NCBI RefSeq assembly: GCF_030719035.1
Contig: NZ_CP132203.1
Span: 3,472,001-3,536,000, forward strand
From: Hahella sp. HNIBRBA332
Lineage (GTDB): Bacteria > Pseudomonadota > Gammaproteobacteria > Pseudomonadales > Oleiphilaceae
Direction of reading: 5' to 3'
Length of the DNA stretch: 64,000 nucleotides
A program made the position numbers and the translations under genes. Below the pieces are notes generated by a model. The model worked only from the letters and a program-made list of their open reading frames with translations, ran no database searches and was not told where the DNA came from. Shown here in pieces: positions 54,359 to 62,997 of this stretch (positions are counted from its first letter, which is position 1; every line of letters begins with the position of its first letter).

Positions 54359-54761
54359 GTTCTCTATTAACGATAATCAAGTCGTTCACATCGTCACATA
54401 GCTTCTTAAAGCTTTCCACTATCGCCGTACCGCCCACTTCAATGTAGTAAACCGGGCACTTTCCATCTTCCGCATTTTCAATGTCGAGAAACAACAGGCT
54501 TTCCGGTTGCGCGATTACATCCAGGTCTCCCACTTCAAAGTCGCCTTCAATAAAGCCGGTGACTAAAAACGGAATTTTGGTGTCCAGGTCCAAATTTTCA
54601 GGCATGCCGTCGCAAAAGAGATCGTCGAAAAAGCATTCCGCATCGCTTTCATCCACCTGCGACAGATCAAAGATCATCGCATCACGCGCCTCCCCCTCAA
54701 TCTCCACGGACACGGGACGCCACATTAAATCCGAATACTTTTCATAGATGCTTCTTAACAT
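54345..54761 (-). CDS. Small acidic protein of unknown function (possible SUKH-like)
   Basis: A 138-residue, strongly acidic soluble protein. It begins MLRSIYEKYSDLMWRP and the later half reads ESLLFLDIENAEDGKCPVYY then EVGGTAIVESFKKL, a layout reminiscent of SMI1/KNR4 (SUKH) immunity proteins (…vYyv…aeSFeeFl). That is a weak visual resemblance. The start is ATG 54759-54761 with GGAGG 7 nt upstream; a longer frame to 54803 has no ribosome site. Overlaps the next gene. No toxin gene is seen beside it. Confidence 0.65.
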   Translation of the reverse strand: MLRSIYEKYSDLMWRPVSVEIEGEARDAMIFDLSQVDESDAECFFDDLFCDGMPENLDLDTKIPFLVTGFIEGDFEVGDLDVIAQPESLLFLDIENAEDGKCPVYYIEVGGTAIVESFKKLCDDVNDLIIVNREHEAE

Positions 54762-54973
54762 GCTTTTACCTCCACCAAAGAAATAAGAATCACGAAAAAC
54801 CAATGCGCTTCCATTTCCATATGGGTCAAAGCGAAACGACTCTATTAAGAGTAGAGTATGTCAGGGATTTCTTTATATGAAACTTTAATGGCTAAACGTT
54901 GGCGCGCAGGTGGGAGGTAAAGCGCAGGCAGCAGATAGATAGGGGGCGTCAAACTCATCCCTGAGTCAATTCT

Positions 54974-55669
54974 TCACACCGTCATGTACCCTCTTACCTG
55001 CTCTTTATCCATGTCGGCTTTCTGGCCGGACAGGACGACGGCGCCGCGATCCAGTACGGCGTAGTTATCGGCGAGTTCGTAGGCGAAGTCGAGGTACTGT
55101 TCGATCAGCACTATGGCCATATCCCCCCTGTCGCGCAGTCTTCCGATGACGCTCTGGATATCCTTGATGATGGATGGCTGGATGCCTTCCGTCGGCTCGT
55201 CCAACATCAGGAGTTTGGGACGGGTGACCAGGGCGCGGGCGATAGCGAGCTGCTGTTGCTGCCCGCCGGAGAGATCGCCGCCGCGGCGTTTCAGCATACT
55301 TTTCAGCACGGGAAACAGGGTGAAAATTTCCTCAGGTATGCTGCGCTGACTGCGAGGAATGGCGGCGAAGCCGGTTTTCAGGTTCTCCAACACCGTAAGC
55401 TGGGAAAATATCTCACGCCCCTGGGGCACGTAGGCAATGCCCAGTTTGGCGCGGTCATGGGGGGAGAGTCGCGCTATATCGCGCCCCTGCCAGAGCACCG
55501 CGCCCTTTTTGACGGGATGGCGACCGGACAGCGCACGCAGCAAGGAGGTCTTACCCACCCCGTTGCGACCCAGAATGCAGGACACCTTGCCCGCCTCCGC
55601 TTCCATACTGACGCCATATAAGGCCTGACTGGCGCCGTAAAACAAGTCTACGTTCTGTACGTTCAACAT
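54974..55669 (-). CDS. urtE: Urea ABC importer ATP-binding protein UrtE
   Basis: One of two ATPases of the high-affinity urea importer, of the LivF type. The 231-residue protein has Walker A LGRNGVGKTSLLRALSG, signature LSGGQQQQLAIARAL, Walker B KLLMLDEPTEGIQPS and the characteristic AYVPQGREIFSQLTVLENL. The urt identity rests on the full urtABCDE order and the adjoining urease genes, since the ATPases alone resemble branched-chain amino acid systems. ATG 55667-55669, last gene of the operon. Confidence 0.93.
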   Translation of the reverse strand: MLNVQNVDLFYGASQALYGVSMEAEAGKVSCILGRNGVGKTSLLRALSGRHPVKKGAVLWQGRDIARLSPHDRAKLGIAYVPQGREIFSQLTVLENLKTGFAAIPRSQRSIPEEIFTLFPVLKSMLKRRGGDLSGGQQQQLAIARALVTRPKLLMLDEPTEGIQPSIIKDIQSVIGRLRDRGDMAIVLIEQYLDFAYELADNYAVLDRGAVVLSGQKADMDKEQVRGYMTV

Positions 55670-55723
55670 ATGACATTACTCGATTATTCTGTCGCTGTTT
55701 GATCCAGGGGCGTCTACTTATCG

Positions 55724-56482
55724 TTACCGCCCCAGATAAACCTCAATCACCTGCTGATTCTTCTGCACCTGATCCAGCGAACCTTCCGCCAGGACGCGTC
55801 CTTCGTGCAACACCGTGACTTTGCACTCCAGCGCGCGCACGAAGTCCATGTCATGCTCCACCACCACCAGGGAATGTTGCTTGGAGACGGCTTTGAACAG
55901 CTCGGCGGTTTTCTCGGTTTCCACGTCGGTCATCCCCGCCGCTGGTTCATCGATCAGCAGCAATTCCGGCCCCTGTATCAGCAGCATGCCGATCTCCAAC
56001 CATTGCTTCTGCCCGTGAGAGAGCGCGCCAGCAAGTTCGTCCGCCCTGGCGCTGAGATCCACCAGATTCAGAATTTCATCAATGCGGGTTTTCTGCGCCT
56101 TGCTGAGCCGGTGGAAGAAGGCCTCATACACCTTGCGACCGCCTTGCAGCGCCAGCTCCAGGTTTTCAAACACCGTCAGCGACTCAATCACCGTTGGCTT
56201 CTGGAATTTGCGGCCGACGCCCATATTGGCGATCTCGGCCTCGTCGTGCTGAGTCAGGTCGATGTTATTGTTGAACAGCACCTGCCCGGTGTCTGGCCGC
56301 GTCTTGCCGGTGATCACATCCATCATGGTGGTCTTGCCTGCGCCGTTTGGGCCGATAATCGCGCGCAATTCTCCCGGAGCCAGAATCAATGACAGGCTGT
56401 TCAGCGCCTTGAAACCATCGAAGCTGACAGAGACGCCGTTTAAATAAAGAATGCTGGGCTGTTCCAGATGTTTCGCTTGCAT
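55724..56482 (-). CDS. urtD: Urea ABC importer ATP-binding protein UrtD
   Basis: LivG-type ATPase, partner of UrtE. The 252-residue protein shows Walker A IGPNGAGKTTMMDVITG, the signature LSHGQKQWLEIGMLL (SHGQ in place of SGGQ, typical of UrtD), Walker B LLLIDEPAAGMTD and the H-loop VVVEHDMDF. NMGVGRKFQKPTVIESLTVF is the LivG-like region. It lies 9 bp after urtC and 54 bp before urtE. Confidence 0.93.
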   Translation of the reverse strand: MQAKHLEQPSILYLNGVSVSFDGFKALNSLSLILAPGELRAIIGPNGAGKTTMMDVITGKTRPDTGQVLFNNNIDLTQHDEAEIANMGVGRKFQKPTVIESLTVFENLELALQGGRKVYEAFFHRLSKAQKTRIDEILNLVDLSARADELAGALSHGQKQWLEIGMLLIQGPELLLIDEPAAGMTDVETEKTAELFKAVSKQHSLVVVEHDMDFVRALECKVTVLHEGRVLAEGSLDQVQKNQQVIEVYLGR

Positions 56483-56491
56483 GATCTTTCC

Positions 56492-57733
56492 TTATGAGCT
56501 GGGACTGACTTCCACCGCTTTCCCGGCGCGCAGGTCAGCGGCGGCGGGACGCGAAGGCTCACTTGGCGTCGACGCGGCGGTACCGGTAGTCGTGACGGCG
56601 TCCCCAGACGTTTCAGATTGCGCTGGTGACGCCGACTTTCTCCTTGGACGGATGCGCTCAAGCAGCCCGACCAACCCTTTGGGTAAAAACAGAGTGGTGA
56701 TCACAAACAAAGCGCCCAGACAATACAGCCAAAGCTCAGGAAACGCGCCGGTGAAATAAGTTTTCGCGTAGTTCACCGTCACAGCTCCGATGACCGCGCC
56801 ATACAGCGTACCGCGCCCGCCCACAGCCACCCAGATGATGATCTCAATGGAGTTGATGGGAGAAAACTCGCCGGGATTAATAATGCCCACCTGAGGGACA
56901 TAGAGCGCGCCGGCTATTCCCGCAAGCACCGAGGAGACAACGAATACAAAGAGCTTGTATTTATCCACCCGATACCCCAAGAACCGCGTGCGCGCTTCCG
57001 CGTCGCGCACCGCCACCAGGACACGCCCGAGTTTGGAGTTAACGATACGGCGACACAGGACATACCCCAGCATGAGCGACACGGCGGAGGCGATGAACAA
57101 GCCGCAGCGGGTGGCGTCCGATTGCAGGTTGAAGCCCAGCAAATCCTTGAAATCCGTCAGGCCGTTATTACCGCCGAATCCCATATCATTGCGGAAAAAC
57201 GCCAGCATCAGCGCGTACGTCAGCGCTTGGGTAATAATGGAGAGATAAACCCCGGTGACCCGCGAGCGAAACGCCAGCCAGCCAAACACAAACGCCAGCA
57301 GCCCAGGCGCTAACGCCACCATCAGCATGGCGAAACCGATATTATCGAAGCCATGCCAATACCAGGGCAGCTCTTTCCAGTTCAAAAACACCATGAAGTC
57401 CGGCAGCAACGGATCGCCGTAAACGCCCCGATCGCCGATCTGGCGCATCAGGTACATCCCCATCGCGTAGCCACCCAAGGCAAAAAAAGCGCCGTGCCCC
57501 AAACTGAGAATCCCGCAGTATCCCCAGATCAGATCAACCGCCAGCGCCAAGAGGGCATAGCAGAGATATTTTCCGAGCAATGTTACCGTGTAGGTGGACA
57601 CATGCAGCGCCGAGCCCGGCGCCATGGTCAGATTCAACAGCGGCACGATCACCGCCAACGCAGCCAGCGCCAGCAGCAGATAGCGGCCGCCTTTATCGTT
57701 CATGAGAAGTCGAGTGACAGGTCCCAACTGCAT
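56492..57733 (-). CDS. urtC: Urea ABC importer permease UrtC
   Basis: LivM-type permease with about ten membrane helices, 413 residues. Motifs: LIWGYCGILSLGHGAFFALG and the cytoplasmic loop VRDAEARTRFLGYRVDKYK that contacts the ATPases. Unlike LivM it has a C-terminal polar tail rich in Ala, Pro, Thr and Ser (about residues 375-413), without obvious fold. Two base pairs separate it from urtB, indicating co-translation. Confidence 0.93.
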   Translation of the reverse strand: MQLGPVTRLLMNDKGGRYLLLALAALAVIVPLLNLTMAPGSALHVSTYTVTLLGKYLCYALLALAVDLIWGYCGILSLGHGAFFALGGYAMGMYLMRQIGDRGVYGDPLLPDFMVFLNWKELPWYWHGFDNIGFAMLMVALAPGLLAFVFGWLAFRSRVTGVYLSIITQALTYALMLAFFRNDMGFGGNNGLTDFKDLLGFNLQSDATRCGLFIASAVSLMLGYVLCRRIVNSKLGRVLVAVRDAEARTRFLGYRVDKYKLFVFVVSSVLAGIAGALYVPQVGIINPGEFSPINSIEIIIWVAVGGRGTLYGAVIGAVTVNYAKTYFTGAFPELWLYCLGALFVITTLFLPKGLVGLLERIRPRRKSASPAQSETSGDAVTTTGTAASTPSEPSRPAAADLRAGKAVEVSPSS

Positions 57734-57735
57734 TA

Positions 57736-59415
57736 TCAGCCCTCCACCGCGCGGCCCTTGAGGGCGAACATGCCTCGCGGGTATTTCTGAATAAACAAGA
57801 TGATGAAAACCAGCACCAGAATTTTCGCCAGCACCGCGCCAGCGAAGGGCTCCATCAGTTTATTGGCGACGCCCAGGGACATGGCCCCGACGAAAGTGCC
57901 CATAAGATTGCCCACGCCGCCGAACACCACCACCATAAATGAGTCAATGATGTAGGACTGACCGAGGTTGGGACCGACATTGGTCAATTGACTCAACGCC
58001 ACGCCGGCGATACCGGCGATGCCGGACCCAAGACCAAAGGTCAGCGCATCCAGCCAGCCTGTGCGAATCCCCATGGAGCTGGCCATGGGCCGGTTTTGCG
58101 TCACTGCCCGCATTTGCAGTCCGAACTGGGTTTTACGCAGCAACGCCGCCAGCGCCAGCAGCACCAGAATGCTGAAGATAATGATGTATAAACGGTTGTA
58201 GGTCAGAGACAGTGCGCCGTTGATCTCAATAGAGCCCGACATCCAGGCCGGCGTAATAACGGATTGATTCAAGGAACCAAAAACGGTTCTGACCAGTTGC
58301 TGCAGACACAGGCTGATGCCAAAAGTGGCCAATAGGGTTTCCAGTGGGCGACCGTAAAGAAAACGGATCACGCCACGCTCGATCACGACGCCCGCCAGCC
58401 CCGACACCAGAAACGCCGCAGGAATGGCGACAAATAAAGAGTACTCAATATGGTTCGGCATCCATTGCTGAATCATATAAGTGGTGTAAGCGCCCAGCAT
58501 AATCATCTCGCCGTGGGCCATATTGATGACTCCCATCACACCAAATGTGATGGCCAGCCCTACCGCCGCCAGCAACAGCACCGCGCCCAGACTGACGCCG
58601 AAGTACACGTTCTCCACGCCTTTATTGAAGGCGACCAGGCTTTCGATCGCATCCAACGCCTCCTGCGCCGCCTGCCTTACGGCTGGGTCCGGCTCCAGGA
58701 ACTCGCCCTGGCCGTTGGTGTTCAGAAAGCTGCGCAGCAGCGAACGCACTTCCACATACAGCTCGCCCTGCAGCTGCTCTATCGCCGCCACCCGACTCTG
58801 CGTTGTTTCGCCATAGCGCGCCTGCAACATGGCCAGATCGACAGATAACAGCTCTTGAACGGACGCATCCTGCTCTTTCTCCAGCGCGCGCTGCAGTAGA
58901 GGAATATTGCTCGCGTCATCGGATTTCATCATATTGCGCGCCGCTTCCAGTCGCACATTCACATCCGGCGCACGTAATTGCAGCGCCGCCAGACTTTCCC
59001 GCAGCAATTGCCGCAGGGAATTATTCACACTGATCTTCTTGAACGCGCGCTTCTCAACGTCCTCAGTCACCTCGCCGGTCAGCGCGTTTTGCGCAGAGTA
59101 AAGATCATTGGCGTAGCGCAAGATAACCACTTCGCCTTCGCCTTTCTTGGCGTATTGTAGATCGCCTTCCAGCAACGCGCTGAGAATGGGAGCGACCTGG
59201 GGATCGTCAATCTCGCTTAATGCGCTGACGAGCTGCTCTTTTTCAGCAAAGCCCGCCGTCTTTAATTGGGTAAGAATGGGTTCCAGGCGTGCGTCAGCGG
59301 GCTCCGCCTGTGCGCCGGAACCCAGCATCCACATACATATCATTAATAGCGCACAGCCCAGTCTTACAAAACTCAGCCGCGAGCTTGGGGAAAACAGGAG
59401 GGAAAGTCGTCGCAT
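57736..59415 (-). CDS. urtB: Urea ABC importer permease UrtB
   Basis: LivH-type permease with a long N-terminal extension. The 559-residue protein has a signal-like start (hydrophobic residues 15-36, ending GSGAQA). An extracytoplasmic helical-repeat domain follows (about 38-270; repeated ILTQLKT / APILSAL / NMMKSDD units). The membrane part (about 275-550) contains FGVMGVINMAHGEMIMLGAY and QMRAVTQNRPMASSMGI. This extra domain is typical of UrtB proteins and distinguishes them from LivH. ATG 59413-59415. It follows urtA after a strong hairpin. Confidence 0.92.
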   Translation of the reverse strand: MRRLSLLFSPSSRLSFVRLGCALLMICMWMLGSGAQAEPADARLEPILTQLKTAGFAEKEQLVSALSEIDDPQVAPILSALLEGDLQYAKKGEGEVVILRYANDLYSAQNALTGEVTEDVEKRAFKKISVNNSLRQLLRESLAALQLRAPDVNVRLEAARNMMKSDDASNIPLLQRALEKEQDASVQELLSVDLAMLQARYGETTQSRVAAIEQLQGELYVEVRSLLRSFLNTNGQGEFLEPDPAVRQAAQEALDAIESLVAFNKGVENVYFGVSLGAVLLLAAVGLAITFGVMGVINMAHGEMIMLGAYTTYMIQQWMPNHIEYSLFVAIPAAFLVSGLAGVVIERGVIRFLYGRPLETLLATFGISLCLQQLVRTVFGSLNQSVITPAWMSGSIEINGALSLTYNRLYIIIFSILVLLALAALLRKTQFGLQMRAVTQNRPMASSMGIRTGWLDALTFGLGSGIAGIAGVALSQLTNVGPNLGQSYIIDSFMVVVFGGVGNLMGTFVGAMSLGVANKLMEPFAGAVLAKILVLVFIILFIQKYPRGMFALKGRAVEG

Positions 59416-59459
59416 GGGTTACTCTTTCCGTAGCGGTTTGCGCCCGGCGGAAGTCTGCG

Positions 59460-59489
59460 CTGTGACGCCAGTCGAAGCCGGCGTCACAG
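59460..59489 (-). terminator. Intercistronic hairpin between urtA and urtB
   Basis: Perfect 10-bp stem CTGTGACGCC / GGCGTCACAG with a 10-nt loop in the 104-bp urtA-urtB gap. No long T-run. It likely protects the urtA message or weakens readthrough, giving more receptor than permease. Confidence 0.6.
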
Positions 59490-59519
59490 TAATTTCCGCG
59501 ATGGGATGGGCGTGATCGA

Positions 59520-60809
59520 TTAATAGTTTTGCCCGGAGCACTTGCCGGTTTTGACGTTGTAGTTGCCGCAACTCAGAGGTAGCGTCCAGTCCGCCGTCAG
59601 GTCTTTGCTGCCTGGCAGATAGTCGGACCAGGCGTCGCCCATGACAGCGCCGGAAGTGCGCCACACGGTTTCAAACTGACCGTCTTCCTGAATTTCGCCA
59701 ATCAGCACCGGTTTGGTGATGTGGTGGTTCGGCATCATGGTGGCGTAGCCGCCAGACAGATTAGGCACCGTGACGCCGACAATTGCCTGACCGACTACGT
59801 CTGGATCGGTAGTCCCGGCTTTCTTGACCGCTTCCGCCCACATGTTGAAGCCGATGAAGTGCGCTTCCATGGGGTCGTTGGTGACGCGTTTTTTATCCTT
59901 GATAAAGGTTTTCCAGGAATCGATGAATTCATCGTTCGCTTCCGCGTCCACGCTCATGAAATAGTTCCAGGCCGCCAGGTGGCCGACCAGGGGTTTGGTG
60001 TCCAGACCGGACAACTCTTCTTCACCCACGGAGAAGGCCACGACCGGGATGTCTTCCGCGGAAATGCCCTGGTTGCCCAGCTCTTTATAGAAAGGCACGT
60101 TGGCGTCGCCGTTGATGGTGGAGACGACTGCGGTTTTCTTGCCGGCGGAACCGAACTTCTTGATGTCGGAGACGATGCTCTGCCAGTCGGAGTGCCCGAA
60201 AGGCGTGTAGTTGATCATGATGTCTTCCTGTTTGACGCCTTTCGATTTCAGGTAGGCTTCCAGGATTTTGTTGGTGGTGCGCGGATACACATAGTCGGTG
60301 CCCGCCAGCACCCAGCGCTTCACACCCAGCTCATTCATCAGGTAGTCGACCGCAGGCACCGCCTGCTGGTTGGGCGCGGCGCCGGTATAGAAAACATTCT
60401 TGGAGGACTCTTCCCCTTCGTATTGCACCGGATAGAACAACAGGCCGTTCAGCTCTTCAAACACCGGCAGTACGGATTTGCGTGAGACGGAGGTCCAGCA
60501 ACCGAACACCACATCCACTTTGTCTTTTTCCAACAGCTCGCGCGCTTTCTCTGCGAACAGCGGCCAGTTGGAAGCGGGATCAACCACGACGGCTTCAAGC
60601 TTCTTACCAAGCAGGCCGCCCTTCTTGTTTTGCTCATCCACGAGCATGAGAACTGTATCCTTCAGAGTTGTCTCGCTGATAGCCATGGTTCCGCTCAGGC
60701 TGTGCAGAACGCCCACCTTGATGGTGTCCGCCGCCTGCGCCAGGGAGGCGCTGATTGAAAGGGCCAACGCGCTCAAACCAATCCCAACACGCCTAGACAT
60801 TTTTTTCAT
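59520..60809 (-). CDS. urtA: Urea ABC importer substrate-binding protein UrtA
   Basis: Periplasmic urea receptor. The 429-residue precursor has a signal peptide ending SASLAQA, then IKVGVLHSLSGTMAISETTL, the typical UrtA/FmdD start, and later WVLAGTDYVYPRTTNKILEA and MEAHFIGFNMWAEAVKKAGT. It belongs to the Leu/Ile/Val-binding fold, group UrtA. The start is ATG 60807-60809 with GGAG 8 nt upstream; the frame continues to 60881 but would contain a non-signal-like leader. It is divergent from ureD. A sigma54-like promoter lies about 55 nt upstream. Confidence 0.94.
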   Translation of the reverse strand: MKKMSRRVGIGLSALALSISASLAQAADTIKVGVLHSLSGTMAISETTLKDTVLMLVDEQNKKGGLLGKKLEAVVVDPASNWPLFAEKARELLEKDKVDVVFGCWTSVSRKSVLPVFEELNGLLFYPVQYEGEESSKNVFYTGAAPNQQAVPAVDYLMNELGVKRWVLAGTDYVYPRTTNKILEAYLKSKGVKQEDIMINYTPFGHSDWQSIVSDIKKFGSAGKKTAVVSTINGDANVPFYKELGNQGISAEDIPVVAFSVGEEELSGLDTKPLVGHLAAWNYFMSVDAEANDEFIDSWKTFIKDKKRVTNDPMEAHFIGFNMWAEAVKKAGTTDPDVVGQAIVGVTVPNLSGGYATMMPNHHITKPVLIGEIQEDGQFETVWRTSGAVMGDAWSDYLPGSKDLTADWTLPLSCGNYNVKTGKCSGQNY

Positions 60810-60862
60810 TGTACGAACTCCGATACGGGTTAATGTTGTGAGTTTCTCCCGTCGCAAGCAAC

Positions 60863-60877
60863 GCACGCAGTGTTCCA
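60863..60877 (-). promoter_or_regulatory. Sigma54-like promoter of urtABCDE
   Basis: On the minus strand TGGAACACTGCGTGC has GG and GC 10 nt apart, with TGGaAC close to TGGCAC and GTGC close to TTGC. The predicted start site lies about 42 nt before urtA. Match is moderate; the biological setting (urea uptake) supports NtrC-sigma54 control. Confidence 0.45.
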
Positions 60878-61131
60878 TCACTTTTTTATCTCTTTGATTT
60901 CATAACGTTACATTTGAAAACCCAAAGATACGTAGTTTTACGGAGCCCCCATTCGCACCAGTGTGACCCATGTCTCAAGCATGGGGGCACAATAACGGGG
61001 CGCTCTCAAAAAATGTCTGACGACCCACTTAAGGCGCGCCCAATCCATGAACCAAAGCGGTGCAAAAAAAGAGAGCCTGAACGCTTTTAAACCACCGCCT
61101 CCGCCCTGTCAGCGCCAAAATGGCGAGGGAT

Positions 61132-61146
61132 TGGCACAGCATTCGC
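61132..61146 (+). promoter_or_regulatory. Sigma54-like promoter of the ureDABC operon
   Basis: TGGCACAGCATTCGC: perfect TGGCAC, GG and GC separated by 10 nt, and TCGC for TTGC. Predicted start about 61158, about 108 nt upstream of the chosen ureD ATG. The region 60878-61131 holds GCACCA and GGTGCA half sites that could be NtrC boxes, but no full dyad. Confidence 0.6.
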
Positions 61147-61265
61147 TTAATGACTTGCCACAACGAGACAGAAATGAGCGCGCCCACGCATTGTTTCAGG
61201 GCGCAGCAGGTAAGAAGAAAGTCGCGGACAGAGGACGCGACCCCAGCGTAAAGGTACGCAGCGTA

Positions 61266-62204
61266 ATGCTTGCAGAGCAATTCACCGATACAAACAAGCA
61301 GGCGGAGCAGGAATTGAATCCTGGCTCTTCCGCCGCCACCGGCGCCAGAAACTGGCGGGCGTCGCTCACCTTAAACCTGACTAAAGAGTCAAGTCGCACC
61401 ATATTGAAGCAAGCCGCTCATCAAGGCCCTTTGCGGGTGCAGCGACCGTTTTATCCAGAAGGCGCGCAACGCCCCCACATCTATATATTGCATCCTCCCG
61501 GCGGTCTGGTTTGCGGAGATGAAATCGAAATTGACGCCAGAGTGGAGCAAGGCGCAGGCGCGCTGTTCACTACCCCTTCCGCCGGCAAAATCTATCGCAC
61601 TGACGCAGCCGGACACCGGCAATGTCAGACCGTTCGGCTGCACTGCGCCGCCGCGGACAGTCTGGAATGGCTGCCCCAGGAAAACATCATTTACGACGGC
61701 GCCGATGGCGCACAGACCTTACAGCTGCATACCAGCGCCGCCAGCCGCTTTATCGTCTGGGAAATCACCGCATTGGGACGCCCGGCGGCGGACGCCCCAT
61801 TCGCCCATGGAGCCTTCACCCAGACCACCCAGATTCTGCGTGACGGCGCGCCCTGCTTCTTCGAGCGGGTCGCATTGCGCGGCGAAGGCCCCGGGTTTCA
61901 AGAGCCGTGGGGGTTGCAGGGACAACAGGTTTACGGATCGCTGCTCGCCGGATATGAGAAGGAATCGCCGCAAAAACTGCTGCAGCAGTGCCGCGAAGCC
62001 TTGCAGGCGAATACAGTCATCACAGCCCTTGAAGTAGACAAAGGCTTGCGCTGGACCCTGACGCGCAAGGATGACCTGATCATTCTGCGCGCGCTGTGCC
62101 AGCAGTCGGAACCCATCAAGCATTTGTTTATGGCGGCGTGGTCCCTGCTGCGTCCAGCGTTAATCGGGGTAGAAAGTCATCCGCCGCGGATATGGGCGAC
62201 CTGA
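61266..62204 (+). CDS. ureD: Urease accessory protein UreD
   Basis: UreD (UreH) binds apo-urease and with UreF and UreG guides nickel and CO2 into the active site. The 312-residue product contains the family blocks NWRASLTLNL, GPLRVQRPFYPEG, LHPPGGLVCGDEI and LEWLPQENIIYDGADG. The frame is open upstream to ATG 61047, but I choose ATG 61266: homologues begin a few residues before WRASL-like sequence, and the -24/-12 promoter predicts a transcript starting inside the longer frame. The residues between 61047 and 61265 look unlike coding (Pro run, basic). First gene of ureD-ureA-ureB-ureC. Confidence 0.93.
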   Translation: MLAEQFTDTNKQAEQELNPGSSAATGARNWRASLTLNLTKESSRTILKQAAHQGPLRVQRPFYPEGAQRPHIYILHPPGGLVCGDEIEIDARVEQGAGALFTTPSAGKIYRTDAAGHRQCQTVRLHCAAADSLEWLPQENIIYDGADGAQTLQLHTSAASRFIVWEITALGRPAADAPFAHGAFTQTTQILRDGAPCFFERVALRGEGPGFQEPWGLQGQQVYGSLLAGYEKESPQKLLQQCREALQANTVITALEVDKGLRWTLTRKDDLIILRALCQQSEPIKHLFMAAWSLLRPALIGVESHPPRIWAT

Positions 62205-62305
62205 CACAGACGTGACTTGAAGCGAAAGCTGATCAGCCACTAAGACCCAAACATCGCAGTTATCCAACAATAAAAGTAACCGCAAGATAAAAGAGGAAGT
62301 TCACG

Positions 62306-62608
62306 ATGGAACTCACCCCTAGAGAGAAAGACAAACTGCTGCTGTACACCGCCGCGCTGGTGGCGGAGCGGCGCAAAGCGCGGGGATTGAAACTGAATTA
62401 CCCGGAGGCGATGGCCTACCTGAGCATGGAAATCGTGGAAGGCGCCCGGGATGGCCGCAGCGTAGCTGAGCTGATGGCCTACGGCCGCACGCTGCTGACG
62501 CGGGATGACGTCATGGATGGCATACCGGAAATGATTCCAGAGGTGCAGGTGGAAGCCACCTTTCCGGACGGCACCAAACTGGTCACGGTCCATAACCCTA
62601 TCCCTTAA
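62306..62608 (+). CDS. ureA: Urease gamma subunit
   Basis: The smallest subunit of the cytoplasmic nickel urease, which hydrolyses urea to ammonia and CO2. The 100-residue protein is full length, beginning MELTPREKDKLLLYTAALVA with later GRSVAELMAYGRTLLTRDDV, the family signature. AGAGGAA is about 7 nt before the ATG. A 101-bp gap separates it from ureD, without hairpin. Confidence 0.97.
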   Translation: MELTPREKDKLLLYTAALVAERRKARGLKLNYPEAMAYLSMEIVEGARDGRSVAELMAYGRTLLTRDDVMDGIPEMIPEVQVEATFPDGTKLVTVHNPIP

Positions 62609-62628
62609 TCGCTGATGGAGATCCAGTC

Positions 62629-62934
62629 ATGATTCCAGGAGAAATAGACGCCCTCCCCGGCGACATCGAAATCAACGCCGGCCTGCCGACCATTACCGTG
62701 GAAGTCACCAATACCGGCGACCGGCCGGTGCAAGTGGGCTCTCATTATCACTTTTTTGAAACCAACCCGGCGCTGTCCTTTCCGCGAGAGCATGCGCGCG
62801 GCTTCCGCCTGAACATCGCCGCTGGGACCGCCGTGCGTTTCGAACCCGGACAAACCCGCACGGTGGAGCTGGTCGCCCTGGGCGGCGAGCGCAAGGTTTA
62901 CGGTTTCCGTGGCGATGTCATGGGCGCCTTATGA
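62629..62934 (+). CDS. ureB: Urease beta subunit
   Basis: Second small urease subunit, 101 residues, beginning MIPGEIDALPGDIEINAG and carrying the conserved QVGSHYHFFETNPALSF then GTAVRFEPGQTRTVELV. It is separate from UreA, unlike the fused form of some bacteria. 20-bp gap after ureA, so co-translated in one operon. Confidence 0.97.
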   Translation: MIPGEIDALPGDIEINAGLPTITVEVTNTGDRPVQVGSHYHFFETNPALSFPREHARGFRLNIAAGTAVRFEPGQTRTVELVALGGERKVYGFRGDVMGAL

Positions 62935-62997
62935 CGACGCCCGGCGCGACAAAAATAAGGCAGCACGCAAACAGGTTACACAGCAGGACTTATCACC

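Noticed and set aside
61029..61280. Minus frame of 83 codons in the urtA-ureD gap
   Set aside because: Lies across the sigma54 promoter and ureD start; no family features.
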